Assembly: GCA_947088675.1 (NCBI GenBank)
Contig: CAMUHN010000036.1
Coordinates: 1 to 32,810 of the forward strand
Source of the DNA: an uncultured Roseburia sp.
Lineage (GTDB): Bacteria > Bacillota > Clostridia > Lachnospirales > Lachnospiraceae
Reading direction: 5' to 3'
Length of the DNA: 32,810 nt
How positions within the stretch are numbered: position 1 is the first letter of the stretch; the number at the start of each line of letters is the position of its first letter. Position numbers and translations under genes: made by a program. Positions 1 through 8,073 of the stretch are shown here, piece by piece. The notes below the pieces were generated by a model that did not search any database, was not told the origin of the DNA, and saw nothing but the letters and a program-made list of their open reading frames with translations.

Positions 1-81
1 CTTCTCATGTTCGCTGTCTGTAAAAACCATGTGTGTGTTGTTGGCGCTCTGCGCCCCTGCTCTTAACGCTGTGTTGTTCAT
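1..81 (-). CDS. 5' end of a gene running off the left edge (possibly DUF6075-like, mobile-element cargo)
   Basis: Only the first 27 codons are in the window. The ATG at 81 follows a strong AAGGAGG site with a 7-nt spacer, so this is a real translation start. The visible N-terminus begins MNNTALRAG and continues to a segment reading MVFTDSEHEK. An N-terminal 'F-x-x-x-EHE' stretch is what I recall from the DUF6075 family, which often travels on clostridial conjugative and integrative elements, but 27 residues are too few to be sure. The gene reads away from lysS and lies beyond the direct repeats at 246-279, so by inference it belongs to an element inserted next to lysS. Confidence 0.5.
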   Translation of the reverse strand, partial: MNNTALRAGAQSANNTHMVFTDSEHEK

Positions 82-132
82 ACTTGAACCTCCTTTTTGA
101 TTTTCTGCTTTTTTATTAACCATAACAACAGA

Positions 133-169
133 AAAAGGACACTCTCCGTATCTTGGAAAATGTCCTTTT
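133..169 (-). terminator. hairpin upstream of the partial gene, probable terminator or attenuator
   Basis: AAAAGGACA (133-141) and TGTCCTTTT (161-169) form a perfect 9-bp stem with a 19-nt loop. On the minus strand the second arm runs into TTTTTCTG, which fits an intrinsic terminator. It lies between lysS and the partial gene at 1-81, so it could end lysS transcription or act as a leader attenuator for that gene. Confidence 0.45.
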
Positions 170-245
170 AATAGCATTCAACTATTAAGTTTTGAAAGGT
201 TCAAATTTCTAAAACATACCGTATAAGTCCAAATTAGTCCACCAA

Positions 246-279
246 AAGATGTAAAATTTGATGTCAAATTGATGTCAAA
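246..279. repeat. tandem 11-bp direct repeats, candidate integrase arm sites
   Basis: TTGATGTCAAA occurs twice in perfect tandem (258-268 and 269-279). A degenerate copy, AAGATGTAAAA, lies at 246-256. The 11-bp period puts successive copies on nearly the same face of the helix. Short tandem repeats beside the end of an integrated element are typical arm-type binding sites for a tyrosine recombinase. That role is inferred; no integrase gene is in the window. Confidence 0.5.
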
Positions 280-319
280 CCTTTAATGAAAGTGCCGCTA
301 ACCCGCATAAACACTGGCT

Positions 320-1819
320 TTATTTGTCGAGCGACTTCATCGTCGGGAACAACAACACATCCCTTATCGCCTGCGAATCTGTCATGATCATTACCATCCG
401 GTCAATTCCGAACCCAATCCCCCCGGTTGGAGGCATTCCGATATTCAACGCATTCAGGAAATCCTCGTCAAGGCTGTTCGCTTCCTCATCTCCCGCCGCA
501 AGCAGTGCTTCCTGCGCTTCAAAGCGTTTACGCTGGTCAATCGGATCATTTAATTCGGTGTATGCATTCGCCATCTCCCATCCGTTGATAAAAAACTCAA
601 ACCGTTCAACGTATCCTTCCCTGTCCGGTTTCTTTTTTGTGAGAGGTGAAATTTCAATCGGATGATCCATCACAAAAGTCGGCTGAATCAAATGCTCCTC
701 AACATAATGTTCGAAAAACAGACTTAAAATATCACCCTTTTCATGACGATCTTCGTATTCAATATGATGCTCGTCCGCAATTTTTTTTGCCGCCTGCGTA
801 TCTTGAATTGCATCAAAATCCACATTGGCATACTTTTTAACCGCATCAACCATTGTAATTCGTTCAAATGGCTTAGAGAAATCTAAAGCATGTTCGCCAT
901 AGGAAATAATTTCTGAACCTGTCACTTCCTTTGCAACATGGCGATACAGATTCTCCGTCAGGTCCATCATGCCATGATAATCCGTATATGCCTGATATAG
1001 CTCCATCAGTGTAAATTCCGGATTATGACGGGTATCAACCCCTTCATTGCGAAAAACACGCCCGATCTCATAGACGCGTTCCAATCCTCCCACAATCAGC
1101 CTTTTTAAATATAATTCTAATGAGATACGAAGTTTTACATCCTCATTTAATGCATTGAAATGCGTTTCGAAAGGCCTGGCCGCTGCTCCGCCTGCATTCG
1201 ATACAAGCATAGGCGTTTCAACCTCCATAAAGCCCTGATCATCCAGATAACGCCGGATGGAACGGATGACTTTCGATCGTTTCACAAACGTATCCCGAAC
1301 ATCCATATTCATAATCAAATCTACATAACGCTGACGATATCTTGTATCCGTGTCGGTAAGTCCATGAAATTTTTCCGGTAAAATCTGAAGACTCTTGGAA
1401 AGCAGAATTACTTCGTTCGCATGAATCGAAATTTCTCCTGTCTTTGTCTTAAAAACCGACCCGCGAATTCCCAGAATATCGCCGACATCGTATTTTTTAA
1501 AATCCTTATAGGAATCTTCGCCGATCAAATCCCTTGCAACATAGGCCTGAATGCGTCCCTTTAAATCCTGAATATTACAAAAGGACGCTTTTCCCATTAC
1601 ACGCTTAAACATCATACGCCCGGCCAGAACAACCTCTTTGCCTTCCATCTCCTCAAAATGGTCTGTAATATCTGTAGTATGATGTGTAACATCGTATTTT
1701 GTAATGAGAAACGGATCCTTTCCGCTCTGCCGCAGCTCCTCAAGCTTTTCATGCCGAACTTTCAGCAATTGACTCACATCCTGCTGCGTTTCAATCTTTC
1801 CCTTTTCATTCTGAGCCAT
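320..1819 (-). CDS. lysS: lysyl-tRNA synthetase, class II
   Basis: Charges tRNA-Lys with lysine in the cytoplasm. The 499-residue product has the class II LysRS layout: an N-terminal OB-fold anticodon-binding domain (about residues 55-150, 'VVLAGRMMFKRVMGKASF') and then the catalytic core. Motif 2 reads RVFRNEGVDTRHNPEFT and motif 3 reads GIGFGIDRMVM near the C-terminus. I chose the ATG at 1819 because AAGGAG lies 7 nt upstream; an in-frame ATG at 1846 adds nine residues but has no such site. It is the last gene of the argF-to-lysS cluster, separated from greA by about 390 nt. No T-box signature is visible upstream. The 3' end abuts the presumed mobile-element boundary, and the coding sequence appears intact. 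Confidence 0.97.
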   Translation of the reverse strand: MAQNEKGKIETQQDVSQLLKVRHEKLEELRQSGKDPFLITKYDVTHHTTDITDHFEEMEGKEVVLAGRMMFKRVMGKASFCNIQDLKGRIQAYVARDLIGEDSYKDFKKYDVGDILGIRGSVFKTKTGEISIHANEVILLSKSLQILPEKFHGLTDTDTRYRQRYVDLIMNMDVRDTFVKRSKVIRSIRRYLDDQGFMEVETPMLVSNAGGAAARPFETHFNALNEDVKLRISLELYLKRLIVGGLERVYEIGRVFRNEGVDTRHNPEFTLMELYQAYTDYHGMMDLTENLYRHVAKEVTGSEIISYGEHALDFSKPFERITMVDAVKKYANVDFDAIQDTQAAKKIADEHHIEYEDRHEKGDILSLFFEHYVEEHLIQPTFVMDHPIEISPLTKKKPDREGYVERFEFFINGWEMANAYTELNDPIDQRKRFEAQEALLAAGDEEANSLDEDFLNALNIGMPPTGGIGFGIDRMVMIMTDSQAIRDVLLFPTMKSLDK

Positions 1820-1880
1820 TTTCTTTCTCCTTATCCCGATCTGCATGGTAAAAATCAGATTTTTCCATACACAATAACCT

Positions 1881-2112
1881 CTATGATTTGTAAAATTTCA
1901 CAACTGCATGTGATTCAACATTTCTCATATTCCAGAAATAAGCGGTCTTTTCCTGCATATAAACCTGGTCTGACTTTACTCCTCCTGCCATCAGCAAAAT
2001 TTCTTCTCTTATGGTCACTATAGAATACTCATCCGGACAGTTTTCAGACTGTATAAAACAAATTTCTGTTGCACCATACAGGATGGGAAAACCGCTGCTC
2101 TTTGTCTCTCAA
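1881..2112 (-). pseudogene. possible frameshifted remnant of a small gene in the greA-lysS gap
   Basis: The 392-nt gap 1820-2211 has no clear intact gene. One frame is open for 75 codons from a TGA at 2109-2111 to a TAG at 1881-1883 and reads like protein (for example 'PILYGATEICFIQSENCPD', 'MAGGVKSDQVYMQEK'). It has no start codon with a ribosome site until an internal ATG at 1991. A GGAGG at 2122-2126, 9 nt before a TTG at 2112, lies in a different frame that stops early; a +1 shift near TTTTCCC would join the two. This may be a decayed gene, an unusual leader or chance. I do not recognise the product, and no lysS promoter is obvious here. Confidence 0.22.
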
Positions 2113-2211
2113 ACTTGTTTTCCTCCATATATCGAGCAAAAACACAACAGATCAAAATTTGTATTCCATATCTGCCATTCTGTAAGAAAATATGATTTAC
2201 ATCATAGTACA

Positions 2212-2691
2212 CTAATTAGACCTGTCAATAGACAATACCTTGTACTCCAACTCGCCGGCCTGTGTCTCCACTTTCACAAGGTCGCCAACCTTTTTGCCCA
2301 GCAGCGCCCTGCCGACCGGAGATTCATTTGAAATTTTGCCTTTCAGGCTGTTCGCTTCCGTAGAACCCACAATCTTATATTCTAACTCTTCATCAAATTC
2401 ACAGTCCAGTATACGCACCTGGCACCCAATGCTGATCTTATTCAGATCAACTTCCTCTTCCACAACAACCTCAGCATTTTTTAAAATCTTTTCAATATCT
2501 TCAATACGAGCCTCAATATCACGCTGCTCATCCTTTGCAGCATCATACTCCGCATTCTCGGATAAATCGCCCTGTTCCCTTGCTTCTTTAATCTTCTGAG
2601 AAACTTCCTTACGCCTAACTACTTTTAAATGTTCTAACTCATCCTCTAACTTTTGCAGTCCCTCATATGTCAGGATATTTTTCTTATTCAT
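2212..2691 (-). CDS. greA: transcription elongation factor GreA
   Basis: Rescues backtracked RNA polymerase by stimulating cleavage of the 3' end of the transcript through the secondary channel. The 159-residue product matches the normal GreA length. Residues 1-75 form the N-terminal antiparallel coiled coil, with the conserved acidic tip motif GDLSENAEY at 41-49 (Asp42 and Glu45 are the metal-coordinating type). Residues from about 80 form the C-terminal FKBP-like domain, including SPVGRALLGKKVGD. The start at 2691 has an AGAGGG site. It lies 20 nt downstream of the unknown gene at 2712-3305 and reads in the same direction, so it is probably cotranscribed from the dusB/coaX side. Confidence 0.97.
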   Translation of the reverse strand: MNKKNILTYEGLQKLEDELEHLKVVRRKEVSQKIKEAREQGDLSENAEYDAAKDEQRDIEARIEDIEKILKNAEVVVEEEVDLNKISIGCQVRILDCEFDEELEYKIVGSTEANSLKGKISNESPVGRALLGKKVGDLVKVETQAGELEYKVLSIDRSN

Positions 2692-2711
2692 TGTTCTCTT
2701 CCCTCTTTACT

Positions 2712-3305
2712 TCATATTTCTTCATAGAAAGCCGCTTCAAACCTGTCCCAGTTGGGATTTCTTTTCTTTTCTGAAATGCCCTTAACAATCATAGTATTAT
2801 AACCGATAGGCACTATAATGTCAAGATTTTGCCGACTTTCGATAACAAATCGGTGCTGTTTTGCAGAATCGCTTTCTGCAAAAACCCATTTTTTCTTATG
2901 AATCGGAATGTAATAGCGCTCCGGGCAAATCAGGCGCTTATAACAGCTGCCTTCCCACTCAAAATCCAACGTTACTTTCCGCTCCCGTCGCTTACCATGT
3001 CCAAATGTTTTCATTCCCAGTTCCTCTTTTGACAGCAGGCTGACAATCAGGCCGTTCTCCTCATACATTGTCTCAACAAACTGCTTAAAATATGCGGGCC
3101 GATCGGTAAAAATCGTCAGGTTATTCAGATACTCGGAAAACTGTTCCAGAACATCTTTCACATCCACCGGTTCAAAATTGCTGTAACTCTCGTCCTCCTC
3201 GTCAATTACTTCAAGCTCCACATTTTCCGGCTTTAACCGCACCTCTTTTAAAATTGCAGCAAAAACAGGATAAAAATCACGCAGAAATTGATTCGCATAT
3301 GACAT
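2712..3305 (-). CDS. unrecognised 197-residue cytoplasmic protein
   Basis: I do not recognise the family. The product has no signal peptide or membrane segment. It is rich in charged and aromatic residues, with an acidic stretch (EVIDEEDESYSNFEP) near residues 38-55 and a basic stretch (GHGKRRERK) near the middle. The ATG at 3305 is preferred because an AGGGGGG site lies upstream; the longer in-frame start at 3386 would overlap dusB. It sits 17 nt after dusB and 20 nt before greA, so tight operon placement suggests a housekeeping link to translation or transcription. This is inference from context only. Confidence 0.8.
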   Translation of the reverse strand: MSYANQFLRDFYPVFAAILKEVRLKPENVELEVIDEEDESYSNFEPVDVKDVLEQFSEYLNNLTIFTDRPAYFKQFVETMYEENGLIVSLLSKEELGMKTFGHGKRRERKVTLDFEWEGSCYKRLICPERYYIPIHKKKWVFAESDSAKQHRFVIESRQNLDIIVPIGYNTMIVKGISEKKRNPNWDRFEAAFYEEI

Positions 3306-3321
3306 AGCAGCATTCCCCCCT

Positions 3322-4317
3322 TTACAAATGATATGCTGCTTCCATCGAAAATAATGCTTCCAACTGCTCATATGTTTCAATTTCATTCATCCTGCCGCGC
3401 AGCTTCGATGAATTGCGATATCCTGCCGTATACCAGGCCGCATGCTTTCTGATTTCCCGTATTCCGGTATACTCACCTTTCAAATCAATCTGCATCTTTG
3501 CATGGCGCAGCACCATCTTTGCGACCTGCGAAAAATCAGGTTTTGGCAATGTTTCCCCTGTCTGAAAAAAATGAAGAATCTGCCCAAAAATCCAGGGGTT
3601 CCCCTGCGCGCCCCGTCCAATCATGAAACCGTCACAGCCGGTCTTGCGATACATGGAAATGATATCTTCCGCTGTCAACAGATCACCGTTGCCAATCACC
3701 GGTATGGAGACAGCTTCTTTGACTCTGCGAACAATATCCCAATCTGCTTTGCCGGAATAAAACTGCTCACGTGTTCTCCCATGTACCGTAATTGCCGCCG
3801 CTCCGGATTCTTCCGCAATATGAGCAATCTCAACCGCATTGACATGCGCTTCGTCAAAACCCTTGCGTATTTTCACCGTTACCGGTTTTTTCACTGCCCG
3901 AACTGTCTTTTCAATAATCTGGCCGGCAAGAATCGGATTTTTCATCAGCGCACAACCGTCCCCATTATTTACAATTTTGGGAACCGGACATCCCATATTC
4001 AGGTCCAGAATCGAAAACGGACGCTCTTCAATCTGCTTTGCAATTTCACTGACAATCACGGGATCTGAACCAAACAGCTGAAGTGAAACCGGCATTTCCT
4101 CCCTGGCAATGGTCAGCAGTTCTTCCGTATTTTTATTTTTATATAAAACAGCTTTTGCACTCACCATCTCCATGCATATAAGTCCTGCTCCCTGTTCCTT
4201 GCATAACAGACGAAACGGCAGGTCCGTTACGCCTGCCATTGGTGCTAAAATCAAATTGTTCTCAAGAATTACGCTCCCGATTTTCAATTTTTTTATCTGT
4301 TCCATAGAACTAATCAT
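3322..4317 (-). CDS. dusB: tRNA-dihydrouridine synthase, DusB type
   Basis: Flavin-dependent reduction of specific uridines in tRNA to dihydrouridine, acting in the cytoplasm. The TIM-barrel enzyme shows APMAGVTD (about residues 25-32), the catalytic-cysteine motif NMGCPVPKI (Cys110), KIRKGFD, VHGRTREQFYSG and the FMN phosphate-binding GNGDL and MIGRGAQGNPW motifs. The length of about 331 residues is normal. The start is uncertain: ATG 4317 (MISSMEQ) has GTGGG upstream, ATG 4305 (MEQIKK) has AAAGG 13 nt upstream, and an ORF extends to 4371 directly after the coaX stop. It follows coaX and precedes the unknown gene, all in the same direction. The coaX-dusB-greA-lysS order is familiar from Lachnospiraceae. 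Confidence 0.95.
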   Translation of the reverse strand: MISSMEQIKKLKIGSVILENNLILAPMAGVTDLPFRLLCKEQGAGLICMEMVSAKAVLYKNKNTEELLTIAREEMPVSLQLFGSDPVIVSEIAKQIEERPFSILDLNMGCPVPKIVNNGDGCALMKNPILAGQIIEKTVRAVKKPVTVKIRKGFDEAHVNAVEIAHIAEESGAAAITVHGRTREQFYSGKADWDIVRRVKEAVSIPVIGNGDLLTAEDIISMYRKTGCDGFMIGRGAQGNPWIFGQILHFFQTGETLPKPDFSQVAKMVLRHAKMQIDLKGEYTGIREIRKHAAWYTAGYRNSSKLRGRMNEIETYEQLEALFSMEAAYHL

Positions 4318-4371
4318 GCCTTTCCCACAGCTTACAGTCTTTGTATCTGCGACACAGCAAAAAAGTCTCAA

Positions 4372-5157
4372 CTATATTTTTCCGCTTTTGCGGTTTTGTT
4401 TCTTATAGATCAGATTCATTCCCTTTAAAGTAAGACTCGGATCATAAACATCAATCACGTCCGTCTCACTTGCGATAATCCTGCCAAGACCGCCGGTTGC
4501 AATAACTTTGACATGTTCCATGCCCGACTCTTCTATCATATGTCTTACAATATACTCAGTCTGACCAATCTGACCATAGACAAGCCCGGCCTGCATGGAT
4601 GTAATCGTCTCTTTTGCAAGAATACTCTTTGGTTTTAAAATCTCAATTTCCGGCAGTTTTGCAGCATCCTCCCACAACGCTTTTGCCGAAATGCGAATCC
4701 CCGGGGCCGTCACGCCTGAGACAAATGCCCCGCTTTCATCGACAAGGTCATATGTTGTCGCCGTTCCGAAATCAAGCACAAGTACAGGACCTCCATAGAT
4801 TCCATAAGCCGCTGCAGCATCTACAATCCGGTCTGCACCGATCTGTTTTGGATTTTCCGTCACCACCCGTATTCCTGTTTTTACGCCGGATTCCACAATA
4901 ATCGGTTTTATAGAAAAATATTTTACAATCGCTCCCTCCAGAGAATGCATTACATTAGGTACAACAGAAGCAATAATCACATCTATTATATCAGAACAAG
5001 GTATCTGATTGCGTTCCAATAAATTAGTGAGAAGCATTCCGTATTCATCAGAAGTTCGTGCCATTTTTGTCGTCAGCCGAAAACTTGCTTTCACATCATC
5101 ATCCCGGAAAATTCCAACCGTAATATTGGTATTTCCAACATCTATCGTCATAATCAC
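4372..5157 (-). CDS. coaX: type III pantothenate kinase
   Basis: Catalyses ATP-dependent phosphorylation of pantothenate, the first step of coenzyme A synthesis. The type III (CoaX) form belongs to the acetate/sugar kinase-Hsp70-actin superfamily. Motifs are visible: DVGNTN (residues 6-11, phosphate 1), GADR (107-110), DFGTATT (129-135, phosphate 2) and the C-terminal ATGGLG. The 261-residue length is typical. The start is read as GTG at 5157, because GGCGGG lies 9 nt upstream; an ATG two codons later is the alternative. It lies about 30 nt after the DUF6145 gene and upstream of dusB. BirA nearby gives the cluster a cofactor theme. Confidence 0.96.
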   Translation of the reverse strand: MIMTIDVGNTNITVGIFRDDDVKASFRLTTKMARTSDEYGMLLTNLLERNQIPCSDIIDVIIASVVPNVMHSLEGAIVKYFSIKPIIVESGVKTGIRVVTENPKQIGADRIVDAAAAYGIYGGPVLVLDFGTATTYDLVDESGAFVSGVTAPGIRISAKALWEDAAKLPEIEILKPKSILAKETITSMQAGLVYGQIGQTEYIVRHMIEESGMEHVKVIATGGLGRIIASETDVIDVYDPSLTLKGMNLIYKKQNRKSGKI

Positions 5158-5189
5158 AATTATATTCCCGCCTTTCTGATTATGTAAAT

Positions 5190-5528
5190 TTATTGAGACT
5201 CTGCCCCGGAAAAGAAAACTTTATAATACAGTTCCAGCGATTCCAGCAAATCATGTTTCTTTCTCCGCAGTTCCTGGATTTTAAGGCCGCATCCAATATC
5301 GTCGTATAATAAATCTCCCTCGTCACACGATGTACGAAATTCCAGACTCCCTTCTTCATCATATACAAGCTGGAAAATCCCGCCGATATCCTCTGTAAAC
5401 AGTACGCACATAATTTTCAGCTCATCTAAAACAGCCTGCGGCAATTCACAAAAATCCGGATTCATATAAAATTTTTTATTGTACGCGCTCGCACCGCAGA
5501 GCACCACCTCATCATAATACATAATCAT
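5190..5528 (-). CDS. DUF6145 family protein
   Basis: A small acidic cytoplasmic protein of about 112 residues. From memory it matches the DUF6145 family of Lachnospiraceae, with the motifs [36 protein letters not shown] and the C-terminal LELYYKVFF. No function is known. The ATG at 5528 is preferred because AAAGG lies 7 nt upstream; in-frame ATGs at 5534 and 5543 lack a well-placed site. It lies between birA and coaX in the same direction, a placement I associate with this family, so a link to biotin or CoA metabolism or to translation is possible but unproven. Confidence 0.85.
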   Translation of the reverse strand: MIMYYDEVVLCGASAYNKKFYMNPDFCELPQAVLDELKIMCVLFTEDIGGIFQLVYDEEGSLEFRTSCDEGDLLYDDIGCGLKIQELRRKKHDLLESLELYYKVFFSGAESQ

Positions 5529-5617
5529 GACCATGCCTTTCATACGTCAGGAAGACTTTGAACCCCAGATACGACATTTGCAACGGGACTGATCCTGTAA
5601 GAAAAAATCTTGCACCG

Positions 5618-6595
5618 TCATACATACCCATATACGCCTCGCACAGATACCTCACCGGAAGATATCAGTTTCTTTCCTCTTCCCGTTTCCACGATCAGTT
5701 CACCCTTTTGCGTAATGCCTCTGGCCACTCCCTCATACGGACAGTTCGGATCCAGCACGCGCACCTTTTTGTTCCGGTTTACCAAAACTGCATTATATTT
5801 TTCCGCCAGCTGCGACAAATCCTGCGTCTTTAAATAAATACGGTAATTCTCCTCAAAACGTTCCAGAACACATTCTATAATAGCCGCACGGTTAAAATAT
5901 TTCTGTGTCTCCAAAAAAAGGGAGGTAGCCGTTTTTCTGATTTCGTCCGGAAAAGTCTTATTATGTACATTAATTCCAATCCCGATCACAATATGATTAA
6001 TATACGCAAGCTGTGCGCTCATTTCTGTTAGAATTCCGCAGATTTTCCTGCCGTTCATCACGATATCATTGGGCCACTTGATATCCGGCCTGCTGTCTGT
6101 GCACAAAACGATTGCCTCCGAAACAGAAAGCGCAGCAATCAACGTCAACATAGACGCATTTTTTGGCACAATCTGCGGTTTTAACAGCAGTGACATAAAA
6201 ATCCCCTCTCCGGGAGGGGATGTCCAATTCCTACCGCATCTCCCCCTGCCTGCTTCCTGCTGATCCGCAACCACAAGAAGCCCCTCTTCGTATCCTTCCT
6301 CGGCAAGCTGTTTTGCCTTGTTATTCGTAGAATCAAGAACCGGATAATAACAGATCCTATTTCCTGCCCAATCCGTCTTTCGAATGCTGCTTAGCTCATT
6401 TTCACTCAGGTGATCCGGCACACTGATCAATCTGTAACCTTTATTTCGAATTGCCTCAATTGTATATCCGGATTCCTTTAACTGCCTGACAGCTTTCCAT
6501 ATGGCAGTACGGGAAACTCCAAAGCGTTCACATAACTCCTGCCCGGATACGTATTCACCTGTTTCCCGAAGTACGGTAAGTATTTTTGTTTTCAT
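5618..6595 (-). CDS. birA: bifunctional biotin-protein ligase / biotin operon repressor
   Basis: Joins biotin to a lysine of biotin-dependent carboxylases via biotinyl-AMP; the HTH domain suggests it also represses biotin genes. Residues 1-60 form a winged HTH (VSGQELCERFGVSRTAIWKAV). The ligase core shows the biotin/ATP loop GRGRCGR (116-122), KWPNDI (173-178) and the catalytic-type lysine in NGRKICGIL (Lys184). A C-terminal SH3-like domain follows from about residue 270. The cysteine inside the GRGRxGR loop is a variation from the more usual R or L. The start at 6595 directly abuts the argF stop, with no intergenic base, which suggests translational coupling. Confidence 0.95.
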   Translation of the reverse strand: MKTKILTVLRETGEYVSGQELCERFGVSRTAIWKAVRQLKESGYTIEAIRNKGYRLISVPDHLSENELSSIRKTDWAGNRICYYPVLDSTNNKAKQLAEEGYEEGLLVVADQQEAGRGRCGRNWTSPPGEGIFMSLLLKPQIVPKNASMLTLIAALSVSEAIVLCTDSRPDIKWPNDIVMNGRKICGILTEMSAQLAYINHIVIGIGINVHNKTFPDEIRKTATSLFLETQKYFNRAAIIECVLERFEENYRIYLKTQDLSQLAEKYNAVLVNRNKKVRVLDPNCPYEGVARGITQKGELIVETGRGKKLISSGEVSVRGVYGYV

Positions 6596-7597
6596 TTATA
6601 ATGCCTGTCCCTCTCCCAACGTTGCAAACATGACAGCTTTGATGGTATGCATGCGGTTTTCCGCTTCGTCAAACACAACAGACCGGGGACCCTCAAAAAC
6701 CTCGTCTGTCACTTCCAGTTCTTCATAACCATATTTCTCATAAACATCTTTTCCAATCTTTGTTTTTAAATCGTGAAACGCAGGCAGACAGTGCATAAAA
6801 ACAGCCTCCGGCTTCGCATTCGCCATAACTGAGGCATTGACCTGATATGGCATTAAATCCTGCAGTCGTTCTTTCCAGATTTCGTCCGGCTCTCCCATGG
6901 AAACCCACACATCTGTGTAAATAACATCCGCATTTTCTGTTCCCTCAGAAACATTCTCCGTCAGCGTAACCGACGCGCCTGTCTCTGCAGCAGTTTTTCT
7001 GCAGTAATCAACAAGTTCCCTGTCCGGAAAATATTTTTCAGAAGTGCACGCAACAAAATCCATCCCCAGTTTGGCACATGTCACCATCAGTGAATTTCCC
7101 ATATTGTAACGGGCATCCCCCATATAAACCAGTTTGATCCCCCTTAATTTCCCAAAATGTTCGCGAATCGTCAGCATATCTGCGATCATCTGCGTCGGAT
7201 GAAATTCGTTCGTAAGACCGTTCCAGACCGGCACACCGGCATATTTTGCAAGCTCCTCCACAATTTCCTGACCATATCCACGGTACTCAATCCCGTCAAA
7301 CATACGCCCAAGCACGCGGGCCGTATCTGCAATGCTCTCCTTTTTCCCAATCTGGGAACCGGAAGGATCAAGATATGTCACATGCATACCCAGATCATGT
7401 GCTGCTACTTCAAACGAACAGCGTGTACGCGTACTTGTCTTTTCAAAAATCAACGCTATATTTTTCCCTTTTAACTTATCATGGGCAATTCCCTGCTTCT
7501 TCTTTACCTTTAAATCCGCGGCAAGTTCAATCAGGTAATTGATCTCTTCCGGCGTATAATCCATAAGTTTCAAAAAATTTCGTCCTTTTAGCGTCAT
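6596..7597 (-). CDS. argF: ornithine carbamoyltransferase
   Basis: Forms citrulline from ornithine and carbamoyl phosphate in arginine biosynthesis, or the reverse in deiminase pathways. The 333-residue product has the carbamoyl-phosphate motif STRTR (55-59), HPTQ (133-136), the ornithine-binding loop DVWVSMGE (229-236) and HCLPAFHD (269-276), whose cysteine and histidine are catalytic. The ATG at 7597 is preceded by AGAGAGG. No other arginine genes are in the window, so anabolic versus catabolic use cannot be decided; the symbol assumes biosynthesis. It is the first gene of the birA-coaX-lysS cluster. I found no convincing arginine-repressor box or promoter in the repeat-rich region upstream. 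Confidence 0.96.
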   Translation of the reverse strand: MTLKGRNFLKLMDYTPEEINYLIELAADLKVKKKQGIAHDKLKGKNIALIFEKTSTRTRCSFEVAAHDLGMHVTYLDPSGSQIGKKESIADTARVLGRMFDGIEYRGYGQEIVEELAKYAGVPVWNGLTNEFHPTQMIADMLTIREHFGKLRGIKLVYMGDARYNMGNSLMVTCAKLGMDFVACTSEKYFPDRELVDYCRKTAAETGASVTLTENVSEGTENADVIYTDVWVSMGEPDEIWKERLQDLMPYQVNASVMANAKPEAVFMHCLPAFHDLKTKIGKDVYEKYGYEELEVTDEVFEGPRSVVFDEAENRMHTIKAVMFATLGEGQAL

Positions 7598-7725
7598 ACT
7601 GCTGCTTCCTCTCTCTTATTGCGCAAAAGCAAAATCTTTCACAGAATAATACCTCATGTTTCGCCCATGTCCGTGCTTTCCCGCTAACCTCATGCCATGG
7701 CTCTGCCGCAACTCATATACAGGCA

Positions 7726-7752
7726 GAGAATGCCTGTTTTTCTGGCATTCTC
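7726..7752. repeat. perfect 9-bp inverted repeat (hairpin)
   Basis: GAGAATGCC (7726-7734) pairs with GGCATTCTC (7744-7752) across the 9-nt loop TGTTTTTCT. It lies in the argF leader region, just beside copy 1 of the 65-bp palindromic repeat. It may be part of one larger structured element. It lacks a following T-run on the minus strand, so it is not an obvious terminator for that strand. Confidence 0.6.
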
Positions 7753-7771
7753 CAACGTGCACTCTGTTCAC

Positions 7772-7836
7772 GTGCGAGATTGCGCACTTCTTAGCGAAGC
7801 AGCCTCTGCTGCAAGCTTTAGAAGTTCTTCTCACAC
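7772..7836. repeat. 65-bp palindromic intergenic repeat, copy 1
   Basis: Aligns with copy 2 at 8008-8073 over its whole length in the same orientation. Shared landmarks are GTG[CT]GAGA at the left end, ACTTCTT and CAGCC-T-TGCTG in the centre, and TTAGAAGTTCTTCTCACAC at the right end. The central GCAGC/GCTGC forms the hairpin tip. Internal differences suggest an old duplication or independent insertion. Confidence 0.65.
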
Positions 7837-8007
7837 TACTTTGATAATTGCGGAAAATACAGGACATATATATGGCGTGTTATTGGAAAATGGCGCCAAC
7901 ACCGTTTGGCAAAAATATTCCCCGTGCTCACTTGCTTTTACTAAACAGATCCCTTCCGGGACTAAATTTGCTGAATCATCTGAAATCGATTCATTCTCAT
8001 ATCTCCT

Positions 8008-8073
8008 GTGTGAGACTTAGAACTTCTTCGTGAAACAGCCTTTGCTGTGAGCGATTAGAAGTTCTTCTCACAC
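8008..8073. repeat. 65-bp palindromic intergenic repeat, copy 2
   Basis: An imperfect palindrome: the left arm GTGTGAGA (8008-8015) pairs with TCTCACAC (8066-8073), and the arms stay largely complementary to the central CAGC/GCTG tip. The right end overlaps the TAG stop codon of the SPFH gene by one base, so the element starts exactly at the end of that gene. It may serve as its 3' stem-loop. Confidence 0.65.

Larger units (their letters stand above)
7598..8072. other. 475-nt structured intergenic region without a credible gene
   Basis: No gene is supported between argF and the SPFH gene. The region is dense in inverted repeats: the hairpin at 7726-7752, two copies of a 65-bp palindromic repeat (7772-7836 and 8008-8073), and a GCCAA/TTGGC hairpin near 7900. 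An 83-codon minus-strand ORF (7616-7867) runs through the first repeat but has no ribosome site and a repeat-derived composition. The region should hold the promoter for the argF cluster, but I see no clear -35/-10 pair. Confidence 0.6.

Noticed and set aside
1820-2211. T-box or other tRNA-sensing leader for lysS
   Set aside because: No T-box sequence (TGGNACCGCG-type) or terminator/antiterminator pair is visible.
5512-5625. 37-codon ORF filling the gap between birA and the DUF6145 gene
   Set aside because: It overlaps both neighbours, has no ribosome site, and the DUF6145 start has a good one of its own.
7598-7700. Arginine-repressor operator before argF
   Set aside because: No convincing pair of ARG boxes was seen; the palindromes present belong to the repeat elements.
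7616-7867. 83-codon minus-strand ORF between argF and the SPFH gene
   Set aside because: No ribosome site before its ATG, basic Cys/Arg-rich composition, and it runs through the palindromic repeat and hairpins, so it is probably repeat sequence rather than a gene.
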